Shown: positions 25,001 through 37,734 of the stretch, piece after piece
Position numbering within the stretch: the first letter of the stretch is position 1
Layout: every line of letters begins with the position of its first letter
Assembly (NCBI GenBank): GCA_028023455.1
Contig: JAQFVV010012669.1
Coordinates: 60,001-124,000, forward strand
From: Epiperipatus broadwayi
Taxonomy: Eukaryota; Onychophora; Udeonychophora; Euonychophora; Peripatidae
Reading direction: 5' to 3'
DNA: 64,000 nt
The notes under the pieces: model-generated
Told to the model about the DNA's origin: nothing
Databases searched by the model: none
Seen by the model: the letters and a program-made list of their open reading frames with translations, nothing else
Program-made: the position numbers and the translations under genes

Positions 25001-26262
25001 AGTGCTGATGACATTGGCACTAGGTGAAGCAGAAATATGTACTATATTTCCAGCTTTAATAGCAATAACAATAATAATATGGATGATGATTAGCAATAAG
25101 ACCACAGACAACTAAATATATTTTCAAAACAACAAGATTTATTTACAATATTTACAACTTTTTAAAACAATAACAAACAATATATATCTTTCAGAAACAA
25201 TATATAAAAGAAGATATATGTCACTTGGTTACAGGTATATCTCTTTTAAATTTATTGACAGTTTTGATGCACTGATAAGTCTGGTAAACATAACCTCTAT
25301 TTATAGTATGCTATTGAGAGCATTTAAAAAATGACTAAACTTTATTAATCAGTAATATGATAATGGCAATTATCATATGAAGTACAAATAACAATTATTA
25401 CTGTTTAACGTGAAGAAATTTATTACATAAATATGGGAACAGACACCAGAAGTGAAATGTGTACAGGATACTAGACTTTGCCTATGTCCATAAAATAATC
25501 CTTCTAACTATTAAAATGTCTTACTAATCCTTCGGCGAAATACTGCTTAATGGCAGTAAAATAACATTGGCATGTGTATTTTTTATTCCATATGCAAAAT
25601 AAGTTTTAAAATTACTAATAAATTTTGTTGGTTTGCTTGTAAACTGTTGACAACATACACTATTTTTATTTAGCCAAACAGTATAGATAAACAAGTATCC
25701 ATGAAGCTAACTCTATATTATCATTGTCATATAATTTTAAAACATCAAGAACTTCACCATACATAGTGGAAAATAACGACATCATCATGAGGGATTAGAC
25801 ATATAGTTCTATAATAATATGGCAGATTACAATACATTTTTTCTCGGTACAAAATGTGTGGACATTGTCTCAACACAGGGAAACAGAATGCATGCCATGA
25901 AAATAATCCTCTAGAGATTAAACTGTACTAGTTAAGCATTTACTAATTATCAGCCTTGACAATATAATCCTCTCATGGAATAAGCAATGGGAGAGTATGC
26001 TACATCTACCCATGCACAATGTCAATGATACAATATTTGATGAAATTATGTTTTGCACATGTATAAAATGGAAACTAGCACAAATCCTCATCAAAATAAT
26101 GGCAAGATAAAATAATTCTCACAATAAAAGCTAAAAGATAAATATCCTAGTGTATAAAACCAACAAAGATATTGTAAGTCAAACGACTATAAAATATTTT
26201 TAAAAGCACAAAATTTGCAATAAACATCACATGACCACCTCCTCATGCTTGTGTATAACTGT
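22021..26262. other. gene-free stretch with unassigned repeat-like patches
   Basis: No gene recognised. Moderately GC-rich patches at 22680-23060, 24040-24270 and 24345-24480 differ in composition from the A/T background and are probably old repeats. At 24990-25030 the run GGGTTCAAACCCATACTAGTG contains a B-box-like sequence followed by GGCACTAGGTGA, which could be a SINE remnant. This is not secure. Confidence 0.4.
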
Positions 26263-26480
26263 TGTTAAAACAGGCAAAACTCTATATATATTGCCACACA
26301 CAGCAAGCTAGAGTAATCAATGGATGCCAGAAGGCCTGTGCATAAAATCCCCATCTAGTCTGGGATATTGGATGAGTAGGCACTAGATGGGGATTTTATG
26401 CACACACCTTCTGGCATCCATTGATTACTCTAGCTTGCTGTGTGTGGCAATATATATAGTGAGATTTGCCTGTTTTAACA
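26263..26480. repeat. near-perfect palindrome, MITE related to 51581-52043
   Basis: The arms 26263-26359 and 26382-26480 are inverse copies of about 97-99 bases with few differences (TGTTAAAACAGGCAAA ... ATATATATTGCCACACACAGC ... TCAATGGATGCCAGAAGG ... CCCCATCTAGT), around a 22-base spacer. The internal GAGTAGGCACTAGATGGGGATTTTA and ATCCATTGATTACT are also found in the element ending at 52043, so both belong to one family. It is non-coding and could form a cruciform or hairpin. Confidence 0.8.
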
Positions 26481-28379
26481 AAATTTGCTATAATAAGAAA
26501 CACACAGTCATTGAAAAAGAGCATAAATTCTATAAGCTAAAGTCGACATACTAAATTATAGGCAAAATATAGTAAAGATATATGAATGTATACCTGCTTG
26601 TATGGAAAACTCCATATAATAAAATAATTGTGTTATCATAAGTAAATACTATTATATCTGTTTACCCATAAATAGAATGTCAATAAACTATTTTCATAAA
26701 TTTAAGAGATGAATATCTCTCTTTAGCTAGACAAGCCGAATATAATATTAAATTTTAAACCAACTAGTAAAAATAAATGTATATAATTTACCTAAATCTG
26801 TTTTCAAAGTAATTGCATATTCATACTACAAATAAAAATATATACCTTAATAACATATCAAAAACTAATGTATTATAAAAATAAACATGAATAAAAAAAA
26901 ATTATCATATTTTACTTTATTCCCATAGTTTATAATCTAAATTCTTTCACTATAAGCTGACTGACAAGGGAAAATGATGTCATTATTGGCCGGTACAATA
27001 TTTTATAAAACGATGTATCCATATTTTTTTATCCTAATACAATAAAACAAAATAAAATCATCAAGACTTTCTAGCAATAAAATAACAATATAATAGGCTT
27101 ATAAATCTTTTCTGCAAAGTTTTTGGATCCATTCTTTTTAAACTAAATTGTAGCTTCAATAGTATGTTCAATTGTGATAGCAAAAGAAAAACTTTCTCAA
27201 AACATTTTTATTGTTTTTTTTTTTTTCATCCGCGGTAATTTATAAAATAATCAATAATGATATTTTAAAATCTTTTTGGTAATATTTAAAATTAATATTA
27301 ATTCCAGCATTCCGCCACAGTTAGCAAGAAGCAGATATTTATTCATTTATGTTTTTATATCAATAATATTAAATATTTTCTTTAATAATATAATGAATGG
27401 TTATTGTTTTCTCCTATTAGGATTTCCATTAAATATATTTAATAACTATTAGTTAAGCATTTTCTTTTGCATTTATCAATACTGTAAACATATTTTAATT
27501 TTCATTTTCAATGATGAAGTAAGCTATCGTTACAAAAGATTATTCTGATTTTTTTAAAAAAAGGAAATGTAAACTAAATCCATGCATTTTATAAATTTAT
27601 TGAACTTTATTGTCCATTTGAAGTAAATTTCAATAAGTTCAATTTGAACTTAAAAAGCTTTGTCCAAATTATTGTTAGTCAGATTTTTATTATATACATT
27701 TGAAATAAAAGCAAAATGTTTTTTTATTATTTTATTTTGTAAATGAACGCACAGAATTTTTTTTTTTTTTGCCATTCTAAATAAATGATATAAATTTTAA
27801 ATGCACATAATGATTATAATGATTAAAATTATTGTAATATATAAAATAAAATCTTATGCTTACAATTTCTTGTCCAGTTTTAGATGTGAAGAACCCATTT
27901 GTGAAATACTCATTTTCCAAAATGGTTCTCATTTTTTTCTCAGTATGGTTCCCATTTTTCTCTCAGTATGAAATCTTGGCGATTGTGAATCGATAGATAA
28001 GTAGGTCAGAATGCATGCAAGGAGGTAAAATTCTCTACTCAATAATAGTTAGAATATATTTTGATTCAGATTAATTCAAATCCAGTGTTATTATTTTTTT
28101 CAGCTCCTTCTTGGTTTCTTTAATTTTGTTATGGTTCAGATGTTAATATCTTTCCTCTTGTTTTTTTTATTAATAGTCCTCCCTTTATTACTTATGTTAA
28201 GTTATTTATACTTCTTTATTAAATTGAATTATGGTACAAAAAAAATAGACCAATGATAGTGTGATATGTGCATATAATTAATACTTCTCCCCCTATATTC
28301 ATTAGTGATAATTAATCAGGTTGTTCAATACTATTTTAAATCACAATAAAAATGCGCTAAAAGGATTGATTACAAATAT
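26481..28379. other. A+T-rich gene-free stretch
   Basis: No gene recognised. It is dense in poly-A and poly-T. A short imperfect tandem (ATGGTTC(T/C)CATTTTT...CTCAGT) lies at about 27923-27970. Confidence 0.5.
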
Positions 28380-29564
28380 AAATTTAGAAGAGTCGCAGCG
28401 GTAGATATCACAGAACTATATGGTTCCATGGACAGACAGCTATTAATCAGAATAATTAAACATAAGCTAGAATGAACAACGATTGGCCAATGAGTCTCCC
28501 TCTGAGTGGGATTGTTTCCAGCGTTGTTCTAAATTATTTTGAACAAAAGTGCTTCCAAATTTCCAAATAGCAGTACCAGGTACAATTTATATCAGATATG
28601 TGGCTGACATATTTATAGCAGCACCAGAAAATACAACCGAAGATATTTTACATGAACTCCACACTCTTTCTAGCCTGATTTTTAATTGTGCATATGAGGA
28701 TGAGCAAAATGTAGTCAAGTACCTTGATTTAAAAATCAATAGAGAGAATATTGTACTCAACTATTCCATGATCAAGCCCTTGTGCATTAGAGGTCGCCTC
28801 CATCCACTCTAAAAATCTCCAAATCACACAAACTTGCAGGGCTATTTGCTTTTTTATTTCGTAATCACCATTTATGCAAATTAGAGTCAGACAAGAAAAA
28901 CAACATCACCATCTACATCAGGGATTTAATAAATGTGGGCGTTAATCACAGAACAATAGCCAATAGGATTGAAGGCTTTCATAAAAGACTTCAGCAAAAT
29001 AAAAAAGAAGACAGACAACATCTGACTGTACCATATATACCTGCAGTGGCAAAAAACTTCTGTAAAACTTTACAGAAAGAATTTAAACTAGGATTTAGAA
29101 CTCCTCCAAACACCAATAGGCTTATTAATAATACCAAAGATAAAAGAAATATTGAAGCAACCCCCCAGGTAGTATATAGAATTGTGTGCCCTCAAATGGG
29201 GTGTGATGCTGTTTATTATGGTGAAACTCATGCCACAATTGGCAATAGATTGGCTCAACACAAATACACATATACAAGAGCAATAACCAAAAAAGAAGGC
29301 AGTTCTGTATTTGCTGACCACCAGGAAGAACTCAACCACAGATTTGAACCCTCCAAGGCTGATATATTATGCACAGAAAGGAATGACATCAAGAGAAAAA
29401 TCAAGGAAGCTTATTTTATCACCAATGATATCAACTCAATAAATAGAAAAGACTTGTTTTGCCATTTCCAGAAAATGGATAATATAGGAGATAGTTTTAC
29501 AGCATTTGCATATAATGACGTTAATAATCTAAGAGACTATGATTATAGAGTAACAAAACACTGA
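28380..29564 (+). pseudogene. Penelope-like element, RT C-terminal half plus GIY-YIG domain
   Basis: Pieces in successive frames follow the Penelope-like order. VDITELYGSMDRQLL (about 28390) is RT motif A-like. PLSGIVSSVVLNYFEQ (about 28493) is RT motif B-like. RYVADIFIA (28582-28608) is the catalytic box. A frameshift near 28795 separates this from a long open frame that ends at 29564. Its part from 28935 (209 codons) has VVYRIVC (residues 79-85), VYYGET (93-98) and the following NRLAQH arginine, the GIY-YIG endonuclease with a Cx4C pair. The catalytic YVDD box reads YVAD (GTG GCT GAC), losing one metal-binding aspartate. The 5' two-thirds of the RT is missing or unrecognisable. The GIY-YIG half is better preserved than the RT half. 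Confidence 0.8.
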
Positions 29565-31360
29565 AAGCACATAGTCTGCAGAAATTATGATATTGAAAGC
29601 CTACAGAAATTATTATATAAAAAAGTTTCACCACAACGCATCTGTGTGTTATTAATTAGAAGAGTTATAAATTTAAATCTTTCTAATTATTATTTAGTAA
29701 TAATAAAGTATCAAAACATTTATACTTTCAAATTAATAATAACACTATCAAATTATCATTTTAATATTATTAAAAATTAATCCACCGGACAAACTGCATA
29801 TGAAATCTCATACATATCCTGCCAGGGGGCTTAGCATATTTTGAACAGTCGAGTCTTTATCACTCTCAAGAGATTTACTGATAAAATTTACTTAATTTTA
29901 AAATACAATTTGGCAACTATTATAACATACCACTATTATAATACACTGATTTAATATATTTCAATCATTGTTAATTAAAATTTAAAAATTTTCACATTTG
30001 ACCATTTAAATAAGTCTTGACATAATCAAGCCCAACCTTAAGATTACAATATATATGTATGTAATAAGATCAAATAACCAAATGGTTTTATTGTTTGGGA
30101 ATTTATAAGAAGTTTGAGTCCCAGAAGTACCAGAACTGGAATAAGTCAGGTCTTATGTTCCAGAATTTGACATTGTATCACTGCATTAAATCATGCAGGG
30201 CACATATGTGTGTGGTCTGCTTCTATCCTGGATTCAAATCTCAGACAAGGATTTTTTTAGTTATTGTGTTGTTTAGTTTGTTTTTCTAGAAAAAAAATTG
30301 TGCAACTCAAATTTTTATATACAAGTATAGTCAATGTCTTGGTTCTAGAAACTAGGAATGAAGAAAATTTAGATACAGTTTAATACAGCAAGGTGGCATT
30401 ACTATAAGGAGTGTTGTTTCAGCAAAAAGAATGATAATAATTTATTTAACAATAATATTATTTTACACATATAACCTGTTGTGTTTTTTTATTCTATCTG
30501 CCTAAATAAAATCTTGTGACTCAATTTTAACCCCTTTCCAATTTCTGATCTAATTGAAATTTTGCCTACATATGTATGCCCTATGATTATATATTTTTTT
30601 TAATTTTGCAAACAATCTTAACAAAAAATTAGCAAACAATTTAAATTTTAAATGGGATTCATTTTAAATATAAGCAACTTCATTCAAGATTTTTAAAATT
30701 TAATTGACAATTATATAAAAGTAAAAAATAGAAACAAAAAAAAAAAAGAAATGCTTTTATCAATAAATATACTAAAAAGTAAAAAAAAAATTTTTTTTCA
30801 ACTTTCACAATATTTTTGGTATTATGTGATTGTGTTTAGAAATATTCAGTGTAAGAAAGACTATTTTTAAATATAAGCACTCTTGCTTTTATTTTCGGTC
30901 AAATATCAAAGAGTACTGTGAAAACTGAAGTTTTAGTGAATTTATCTAACCAAAAGCTTTTTTTTTTTTTAATATTATTTTAAAATAGTTTTTTTTATTT
31001 TTATGTATAACTATTCCAATATTGGTTAGTAAATGAGTATTTAGCTATTCTTAGCTTAGAGAATAAAAAAAAAGAATGAAGACATTCATACTACCCTGCA
31101 ATTAGAAAATTTGGTGAGAAATGCTGTTTTTCATAATTTTTCTCTGAGAGACAAGTGAGTGGGCTATTTAAAAGTTGTTTACCTATCTTTACCTATATTA
31201 CAATATATTATTGAATTAGTTGCATAATGTTATAATTAAAAGAAGGTACTATAGAATGAATGAACTCATCTACTCCATGTCGATGACTCAGGATTTTTCA
31301 AATTCAGTTGCAAGTTAAATTTTTTAATTGTCAGTATAACATGATTTTATCAGCTTACTC
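29565..31360. other. gene-free A+T-rich stretch
   Basis: No gene recognised. At 30085-30260 a less A/T-rich patch (AGTTTGAGTCCCAG, CCTGGATTCAAATCTCAGA) has B-box-like strings and may be a SINE remnant. I could not define its ends. Confidence 0.45.
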
Positions 31361-31816
31361 CAGGGATTCCCAATCTAGAATACCTATACCCCCAGGGAGT
31401 AGAGGAATCTCGTTCAGGGAGTATGGTAAATAGCAAACAAGTATATTATAGTATTAATATAGTTCAAAAATAGTTGTTATCAACATTTCCAGGCTATTCC
31501 ATGTTAGTACTATCTCTGCCACACTAGCAACATTCCAGATCTCTTTTCAGACATGAACACAGTGAGGTTGCATAGACTTTTTTATTTTAGGATTCAATAA
31601 CTGATAATGCTCAGGTAAAATTCGAGATAGCTAGTGAAATTGCCAGATTGAGCTTCCTCAAGGCTCGCCTCTGTGGCATCTGGATCTCCTGCACGTGCAA
31701 GTGATGTACTGCATGATACATTATCCAACTGCTTATTATTATAATGAATAGGGGATACTAGATAATTTACTAAAAACCAAATGGGGTACTGGGCCTAAAA
31801 AGGTTGGGAACCCATG
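31361..31816. mobile_element. hAT-like non-autonomous DNA transposon
   Basis: The terminal inverted repeats are CAGGGATTCCCAA (31361) and TTGGGAACCCATG (ending 31816), with 11 of 13 positions pairing. The flanks GCTTACTC (31353-31360) and CCTTATTC (31817-31824) form a diverged 8 bp target duplication. CA-starting ends with an 8 bp duplication are typical of the hAT superfamily. The 456-base interior is non-coding, with CCCCCAGGGAGTAG near the left end and ATGGGGTACTGGG near the right. It lies upstream of the first recognised UBE2W exon, probably in its preceding intron. Confidence 0.8.
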
Positions 31817-33416
31817 CCTTATTCATATATTTTCAAGAGCAATTCTCTTCAAACTTTTCTGAAGACATCGATACTAAGCCTGAGTAATCAATGACACTAG
31901 ATATACAATGCTACAATATGTTTTTGGCTTTTGCCTTCATCGATGAGAATTTTGGATTCAAAATAAGCCACATTAATTCTCTAAACTCTTCAAGATAATA
32001 GTCTGAAATTCAAAAGAACCTTAAGTTTTAAATCCAATCATTATATTGGCCAAGGACATAGGCCAGTAACTGATCTAGGGTTTGTAGATATTATAGTATT
32101 ATACTGTCTGGTAAGCATCGGTTATTCAGACTTGCAATAGATGACTGTGGAATAGTGTGCTGCTCTTAAAAAAATTTTTTTAAAGATTTAGAAAAAAGTT
32201 TGAGACTTTTAATGCTCAATAGCTCCAATTTGTATTTAATAGAGCAAGACATTTTTATATTCCTTAATTTCATAGAAATTTTTAAATTGAACAGGTGTCT
32301 TTCTCAATGTTTATCTAGTTATGTCTATTTTGAAAAAAATCAAATTAGTTTGAATTTAGCTCATACATTGTAAGTTTTATGCAATTTTTTGGGAGTTTAG
32401 CAGTATCTTGTACTGCTTGTAATCTAAACATAAATAATTTTTCGTTATTTTGCAAATTTTTTTTAGTCAAATACTGTTTTTCCACATACCTGTCTTTGTG
32501 CTATGAATATGACTGGTCTGGTCGAAAGCAGTGCTAAGTTATAGAATAGTTACAATTGTTTAATCTTTCATGTTTAGTGGACCTTCTTTATTTATTGAAT
32601 TGCAAATGAATCAGAAAAGAAATAAAACCTATTGTGTTATTTATTGTAAATGCATATAATAAGCAAATTTATTTCATTATTATAGTTGGTCATAAAAAAC
32701 ACTTAATTTATTTCTTTTAGAAGTTATTCTAAACGTTATTTTATTTCTCCATTTTTGCAATTTTGTGATTATATTTTTTTAATTTTCTTGTATAAGTATA
32801 ATATTTATTATAAATAATTCTTATAATGAAAAAAATCAAATTTGGAACGAGTGTGATATGAGATACTATTTATAGTATTTACATTATAAAACTGTGTTGT
32901 AGTTATTGAGATTAAAGTATCCATTCCATAGTTAATCGAGTTACCATCCAATTATTCTTCAATAAGTGATTATCTAACCGTTTTTATCTAAAGTGTAAAA
33001 CAAAAAAAGAAAGTAAAATAACAAATTTCTCATTACTTGATCATTACCCAAATAAGTAATATCTTTTTTTTTATTGTTTTGTAGGAGGACACTGAAAAAG
33101 TTTCTGCCATGTATAGGAATAATTTTGATTGTTTTAATTGATTTATATTAAAACCACCAATTTCTAATCCAAATGAAAATGAAATTCACATACTTGTAGC
33201 CTATACTCATATTTTACTAGCATATTGCTGCATGAGTTGTTGCAGTGATAGAATGGCGGGCTTTGGAGCTTAATATCCATGGAGCTTTGCCATTTCTGGC
33301 ATTTCAACTTCTTGTGAACTTTTGAATAAATCCATTCAATTTATAATTATTTGATTTATAATTATAAAATGTTTATTTTGCTTATAAATAATATTATGTT
33401 AAAATTTGTTATATAG
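31817..33416. other. sequence upstream of the UBE2W exon, probably intron
   Basis: No gene recognised. The human UBE2W exon 1 encodes only a handful of residues before KRLQ. A matching short exon could not be identified with confidence here or further upstream, so the gene's start is either outside the window or too short to recognise. The stretch ends in the splice acceptor TTATATAG (33409-33416). Confidence 0.5.
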
Positions 33417-33508
33417 AAACGCCTCCAGAGAGAATTATTAGCACTTCAGAAAGATCCTCCTCCTGGTGTAAAAATCAATCCTGAAAGTTTTAATTCTTCT
33501 TTGTCTCA
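33417..33508 (+). CDS. UBE2W: UBE2W exon (coding exon 2 equivalent)
   Basis: UBE2W is an E2 ubiquitin-conjugating enzyme known for attaching ubiquitin to protein N-termini. This exon starts in phase 0 after an AG acceptor and translates KRLQRELLALQKDPPPGVKI followed by NPESFNSSLS. This is the N-terminal helix and the PPPG loop of the E2 fold, and it closely matches the animal UBE2W order. It ends with CA, and the donor GTGAGT follows at 33509. The remaining CA joins the A that opens the next exon to make the Gln codon before WIVEMEG, so both phase and sequence are consistent. As in vertebrates the exon begins exactly at KRLQ, after a very short first coding exon. That first exon (a few residues and the start codon) is not identified here. 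The acceptor has a weak pyrimidine tract. It is an unbroken coding exon. Confidence 0.93.
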
Positions 33509-35915
33509 GTGAGTATTACTTTTCAATGTTATAAAAATGTAAAATTTATTTTTAACTCAGTATTGTTTTTATTTGTATACATCTATGAAGTTTTAATTTT
33601 ACAATAACTAATATTTATTAAAATGTAAATATTAGATATGCAAATAATTAAAAAGCTTTAAAGATATATATATCATTCTTGTTAATAATAGTCTTTGGGT
33701 AGTATACAAAGCGTTGCCATTCATAGTTTTAATATTTCAAAAATATTAAAATTTTTTTTAAGTAGTTATAATGGTGTGTGTATAAATGTTAATTTGCATA
33801 TCATAGCATTAGAATCATGGCTTTATGGTAAATCTTAAATGTAAAATGTTACGACTTGCGTTACTTTTGAAATCTGAAAACCTCCCATTAAATCACCTAA
33901 TAACTTAATTGTCAGTTGTGACTTTCTATAAAAATGAAAATACAATATTATCATTGCAACATTGTTATATATATATTAAAACTTTGATTTTTTTTTTGAC
34001 GATGATTCTTCATATCAAGTACAAATTAGGAATCAACAATAGCATATAATATAAAAATATACAGTAGGATTATTTTTTCCAAATACTTATTGCTAATTTG
34101 ATCCAGTTTATTTAAATAAAGACACCACTCAAACTCCTTTATTTTGCATGTATATGTTGTAAACAAACATATACACCTAACAATGTATATAAATGCTATA
34201 TTTTCATAAGTGTAAAATATTGTTAGATGATTTTTTTAATAAAATGGTAAAGAATTTTGCATTTCATGCGCACTACTTTATCTACCCAGTTATATTCAAA
34301 ATCAAAAAGGGAAAAAATCCACAGCTTAAAATAATTTTTGACTTTTATGTTAACATTCGTAATAAGTTAGTGCAAAGTAAAAGGAATAGAAATGCAGTAT
34401 GTATGGAATGGACCAAATTATGATTAAAAGTTAAATAAAAATCAAATACTACATGTAAACAGTGCTAAACAAGTACACAGTTCATATACAGTGAACATTA
34501 AATTATTTAATAAATAAAATTAAATATATGCATGAATCTATTTTATGTATATGTGTTTACAAAAAATAAGAATATTTACATTTAGACTCCACAAAATTTA
34601 TTAATAAGAAATATAATGTAATAGAATATTTGATTTAATATTACTGTATAAATATATACTGTAGCCATTTGGCTACATTGCTGTATTAAAAATAATAAGT
34701 GATCTATTTAATTTAAATATTTTATATACCATGTGATGATATGAAGATTCTAGACAATTTTTTTTAAATAATTGTCAAACATTTTTTAAACGTAATATGC
34801 ATATTTTAATATATAATCTAATATGTAAATGTTGATAAAACAGAGAAAATTTGAAAATCAGTAATTTCTTTTGTTCGCTCTCTTCGATTGTTTTGCTTAT
34901 TTACCAATATTAATTTAATTTTGGTTTTAAAAGTACTAAGATAATTTTTTTTAAAGTAAATTATTTAATAATATTTAATTTTAATCTTTTAAGAGAGATA
35001 ATGTTTTGTGTTTAGGAATATTTTGATAAGAGAAAAAAATAAGATTTTAACAATTTTGTTAAATTTTACTGTATTTAGTCAGAATTGTTTTTTTTCTCTC
35101 TTTAGCTCTCTTTAATACAAAAATCAAATCGGTGTAATTAACAGATTATCTTGTTTTTCTTTTTGTAATAACATTTTTAATTAAAAAAAAGGAATGTCAA
35201 AAATTTAAGTTTTTGATTTGTTTTTCAATATGAATGTTTAAAGAGGAAAATAGCTGAACCATTGTATATGTAAAAATTGACCTAATTGGTTATTACTAAT
35301 TGTATCATATAAGAGGCAATTGTTGGTTTGAGGCAGGGTTATTCCAAAAAATTAAGGGGTGTTGGTTGGGCAGTTGAGAGTGTCTTATGAGAAGCATTCA
35401 GTCTTGATCTAGCAGTTGAAGATGACAGTAGGAGAAAAGTTCCTGACACAGGTGCTAAAGAATAAAGAAACAGAAATCTTAATCAAACTGTTTCAGCTGT
35501 TTGCAGAGAGCAGCATAGGGAGTTTTAATCAAGCTGTTAGCACATTATGAGTTTATTTATAAAACTGGTTTTTATAATGAGAAAACTATATGCTAAATTC
35601 AGTTAAAAACTAACATCATCTTCCTCCATGTAACTTGCTTCACTCAAATAAAATGTAAAGAAGAAAATGACCCTGAAGTAATTTGCAACCTTGTTTTCAA
35701 CCAAGAGCATGGTCTATATGTTAGTCTTGTCTGGAAAATTTATTGGAAAGAAAATGGGTAAATTCTTGCTGTTTGTTAACTTGAAAATACTGCACCCCAT
35801 GAAAAGGACAAATTAATCATGTGCATGATATAGATACCTTCAAAAAGAGAACCAACATGGAAACTGGAAAATTATAACTGCAAAGAGATTTAAAACCATG
35901 ATTAAAGGTATTTTT

Positions 35916-37082
35916 GGTTGTCGTCGATGAGCCACCATATCCCACTGGATGGCACTGTTTTCGCGCTAAAACACATAAAAATGTCGTTTCCGCGGCCAAC
36001 ACGTTCGAACCCGCGTTTTCTATAATACAACTTTTTTGTTGTACTACAGATTGCAGGCCATTATGTCACGTCGCAGTACAGCATGTATGTTTACGCAGCA
36101 AATACGTTTTCTCAATTCACACAGTTTATAAAATGGTTACAGCTTGGGGAGAGGGTGTGTTTTTTTGAATTGGATGGAAATGTTATTTTCATTGGATTTT
36201 TATTTTATTTTAAAGTATTGAAATGTTCAGATTTTGTAAAGTAATAATTAACAGACTTTACACCGTAGTATATTGAAGTTTTAAGTAGTAAATGTTGACG
36301 AGATATATGTATAAAGTGAATTGGAATTAGGTAATGCGTTAAGTAACGTACTGTTCGTAACATTTCCATGAGACATTTTAAGATTGTACCGTGTATATAT
36401 TTTTGAAATAAAAAAGAGCATTAACACAAAAATATCCAGTAAGAAAAGTACAATTGTACACTGTTTTTTAAATGTCATAAAAAGCATATATTATAAACAT
36501 TTTATATATATATTTGTCGTTGTTTAAAAAAGTTTTAGTTTTTTTCTTTTCTCCGACGACTGTTATACTTTGTTGTATATAGTTTACGTTTATTGTTATC
36601 ATTTATTTTATAGATGTTAGTAAAAAAAAATATTTACAAAAATACGATTTTGATATTTTTTATTTTAACCGTAAACCTAACCCTAAAACTAACCGTAACA
36701 ACTTTTACTTTTAGTTGTCATTCTATTTGAAATAAAAAATAGCGGTAAACAACAAAAAAAAAAGCCGTAACCTCAGTAAAAAAATCTCCGATAGAAAATT
36801 GATTTTTCTAATAAAAAGAAAACTAAGAAAGACGAATCAAATTGTAATTTGTTTATTTTATTTTACATTTATTATTATCATTTAATTTGTATACATTAAT
36901 AAAAAATAATATTTAAAATTAAATAATATTTAAAAAAGACGATTTTCTTTTGTTTTTATTTTCGCATTACAAAAAACACATCAAAATGATTATAATTAAC
37001 GGCCTGTGAATGATCATATTTTATAGTTTTAGCATGATAACTGCGCCATCCAGTGGGATATGGTTGCTTATCGACGACAACC
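35916..37082. mobile_element. TIR DNA transposon with perfect 8 bp target duplication
   Basis: The inverted ends are GGTTGTCGTCGATGAG... (35916) and ...CTTATCGACGACAACC (ending 37082), paired over about 38 bases and including CCCACTGGATGGC. The flanks GTATTTTT (35908-35915) and GTATTTTT (37083-37090) are identical, so the insertion is fairly recent. The 1,167-base interior is A/T-rich, has no transposase and is therefore non-autonomous. The left end carries CCCACTGGATGGCACTGTT (35941-35959), the motif found five times at 11.5 kb. An 8 bp duplication with GG-starting ends is not the usual hAT form, and I cannot assign the superfamily. It lies in the UBE2W intron. Confidence 0.88.
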
Positions 37083-37734
37083 GTATTTTTTTTATGTACA
37101 CATTATATTTTTAGTTATAGATAAAAAAAAATTTTGTGTAAAAGTAAGAATTGATCATTTTTAATAAGTTCGTTAATTTAATATTTTCTGCTGAAACATG
37201 TTTTTTTTTTTTAAATCCATTTAATTTTATTAAGTTTAAGTTTCTTTTGAAATGTTTTTTTTTTTCATTTATTTGTTTCTCTCCAAAATTCAAAAAATGA
37301 TTAATTAATTAAGCTAATTTAAAGATTATCTCTGTTTTAAAAATGCTATTTTTTTTCCAATTTTTGTTATTTAAAGAAAGAAATCAACGAAAGCAAAAGT
37401 TAATTAATTCACTGAATAAAAATTAACTGTTTGCATTTTGATAAATGGAATTAGTTTTGAAGTTTACTATTATCATATCATTATTTTTATTTATTGTTAA
37501 TCAGTTATTAAATAATTCTTTAAATAAATAATTTTTTAGGGCTAGTGTCTTTATTCTTCCAGCTGCCTGTTACATCAATTGGCAGTGTGTGTGGCTTGAT
37601 TTCAATACAGCGTAGAGTTAGGGATTTTAAAATTATCCCAGTAAAGCTATTTAATTATCATAGATTAAACTTTAAAATTATTTAACATAAGCTGTTATAT
37701 TTATTTATTTATTTATTTATCTCTTGTTCATACT

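Noticed and set aside
29088-29339. 83-codon minus-strand frame
   Set aside because: It is the antisense of the GIY-YIG frame, which has clear family motifs.
36670-36705. Telomere-like CCTAACCCTAAAACTAACC
   Set aside because: Only one or two imperfect units inside a transposon, so not an interstitial telomere array.
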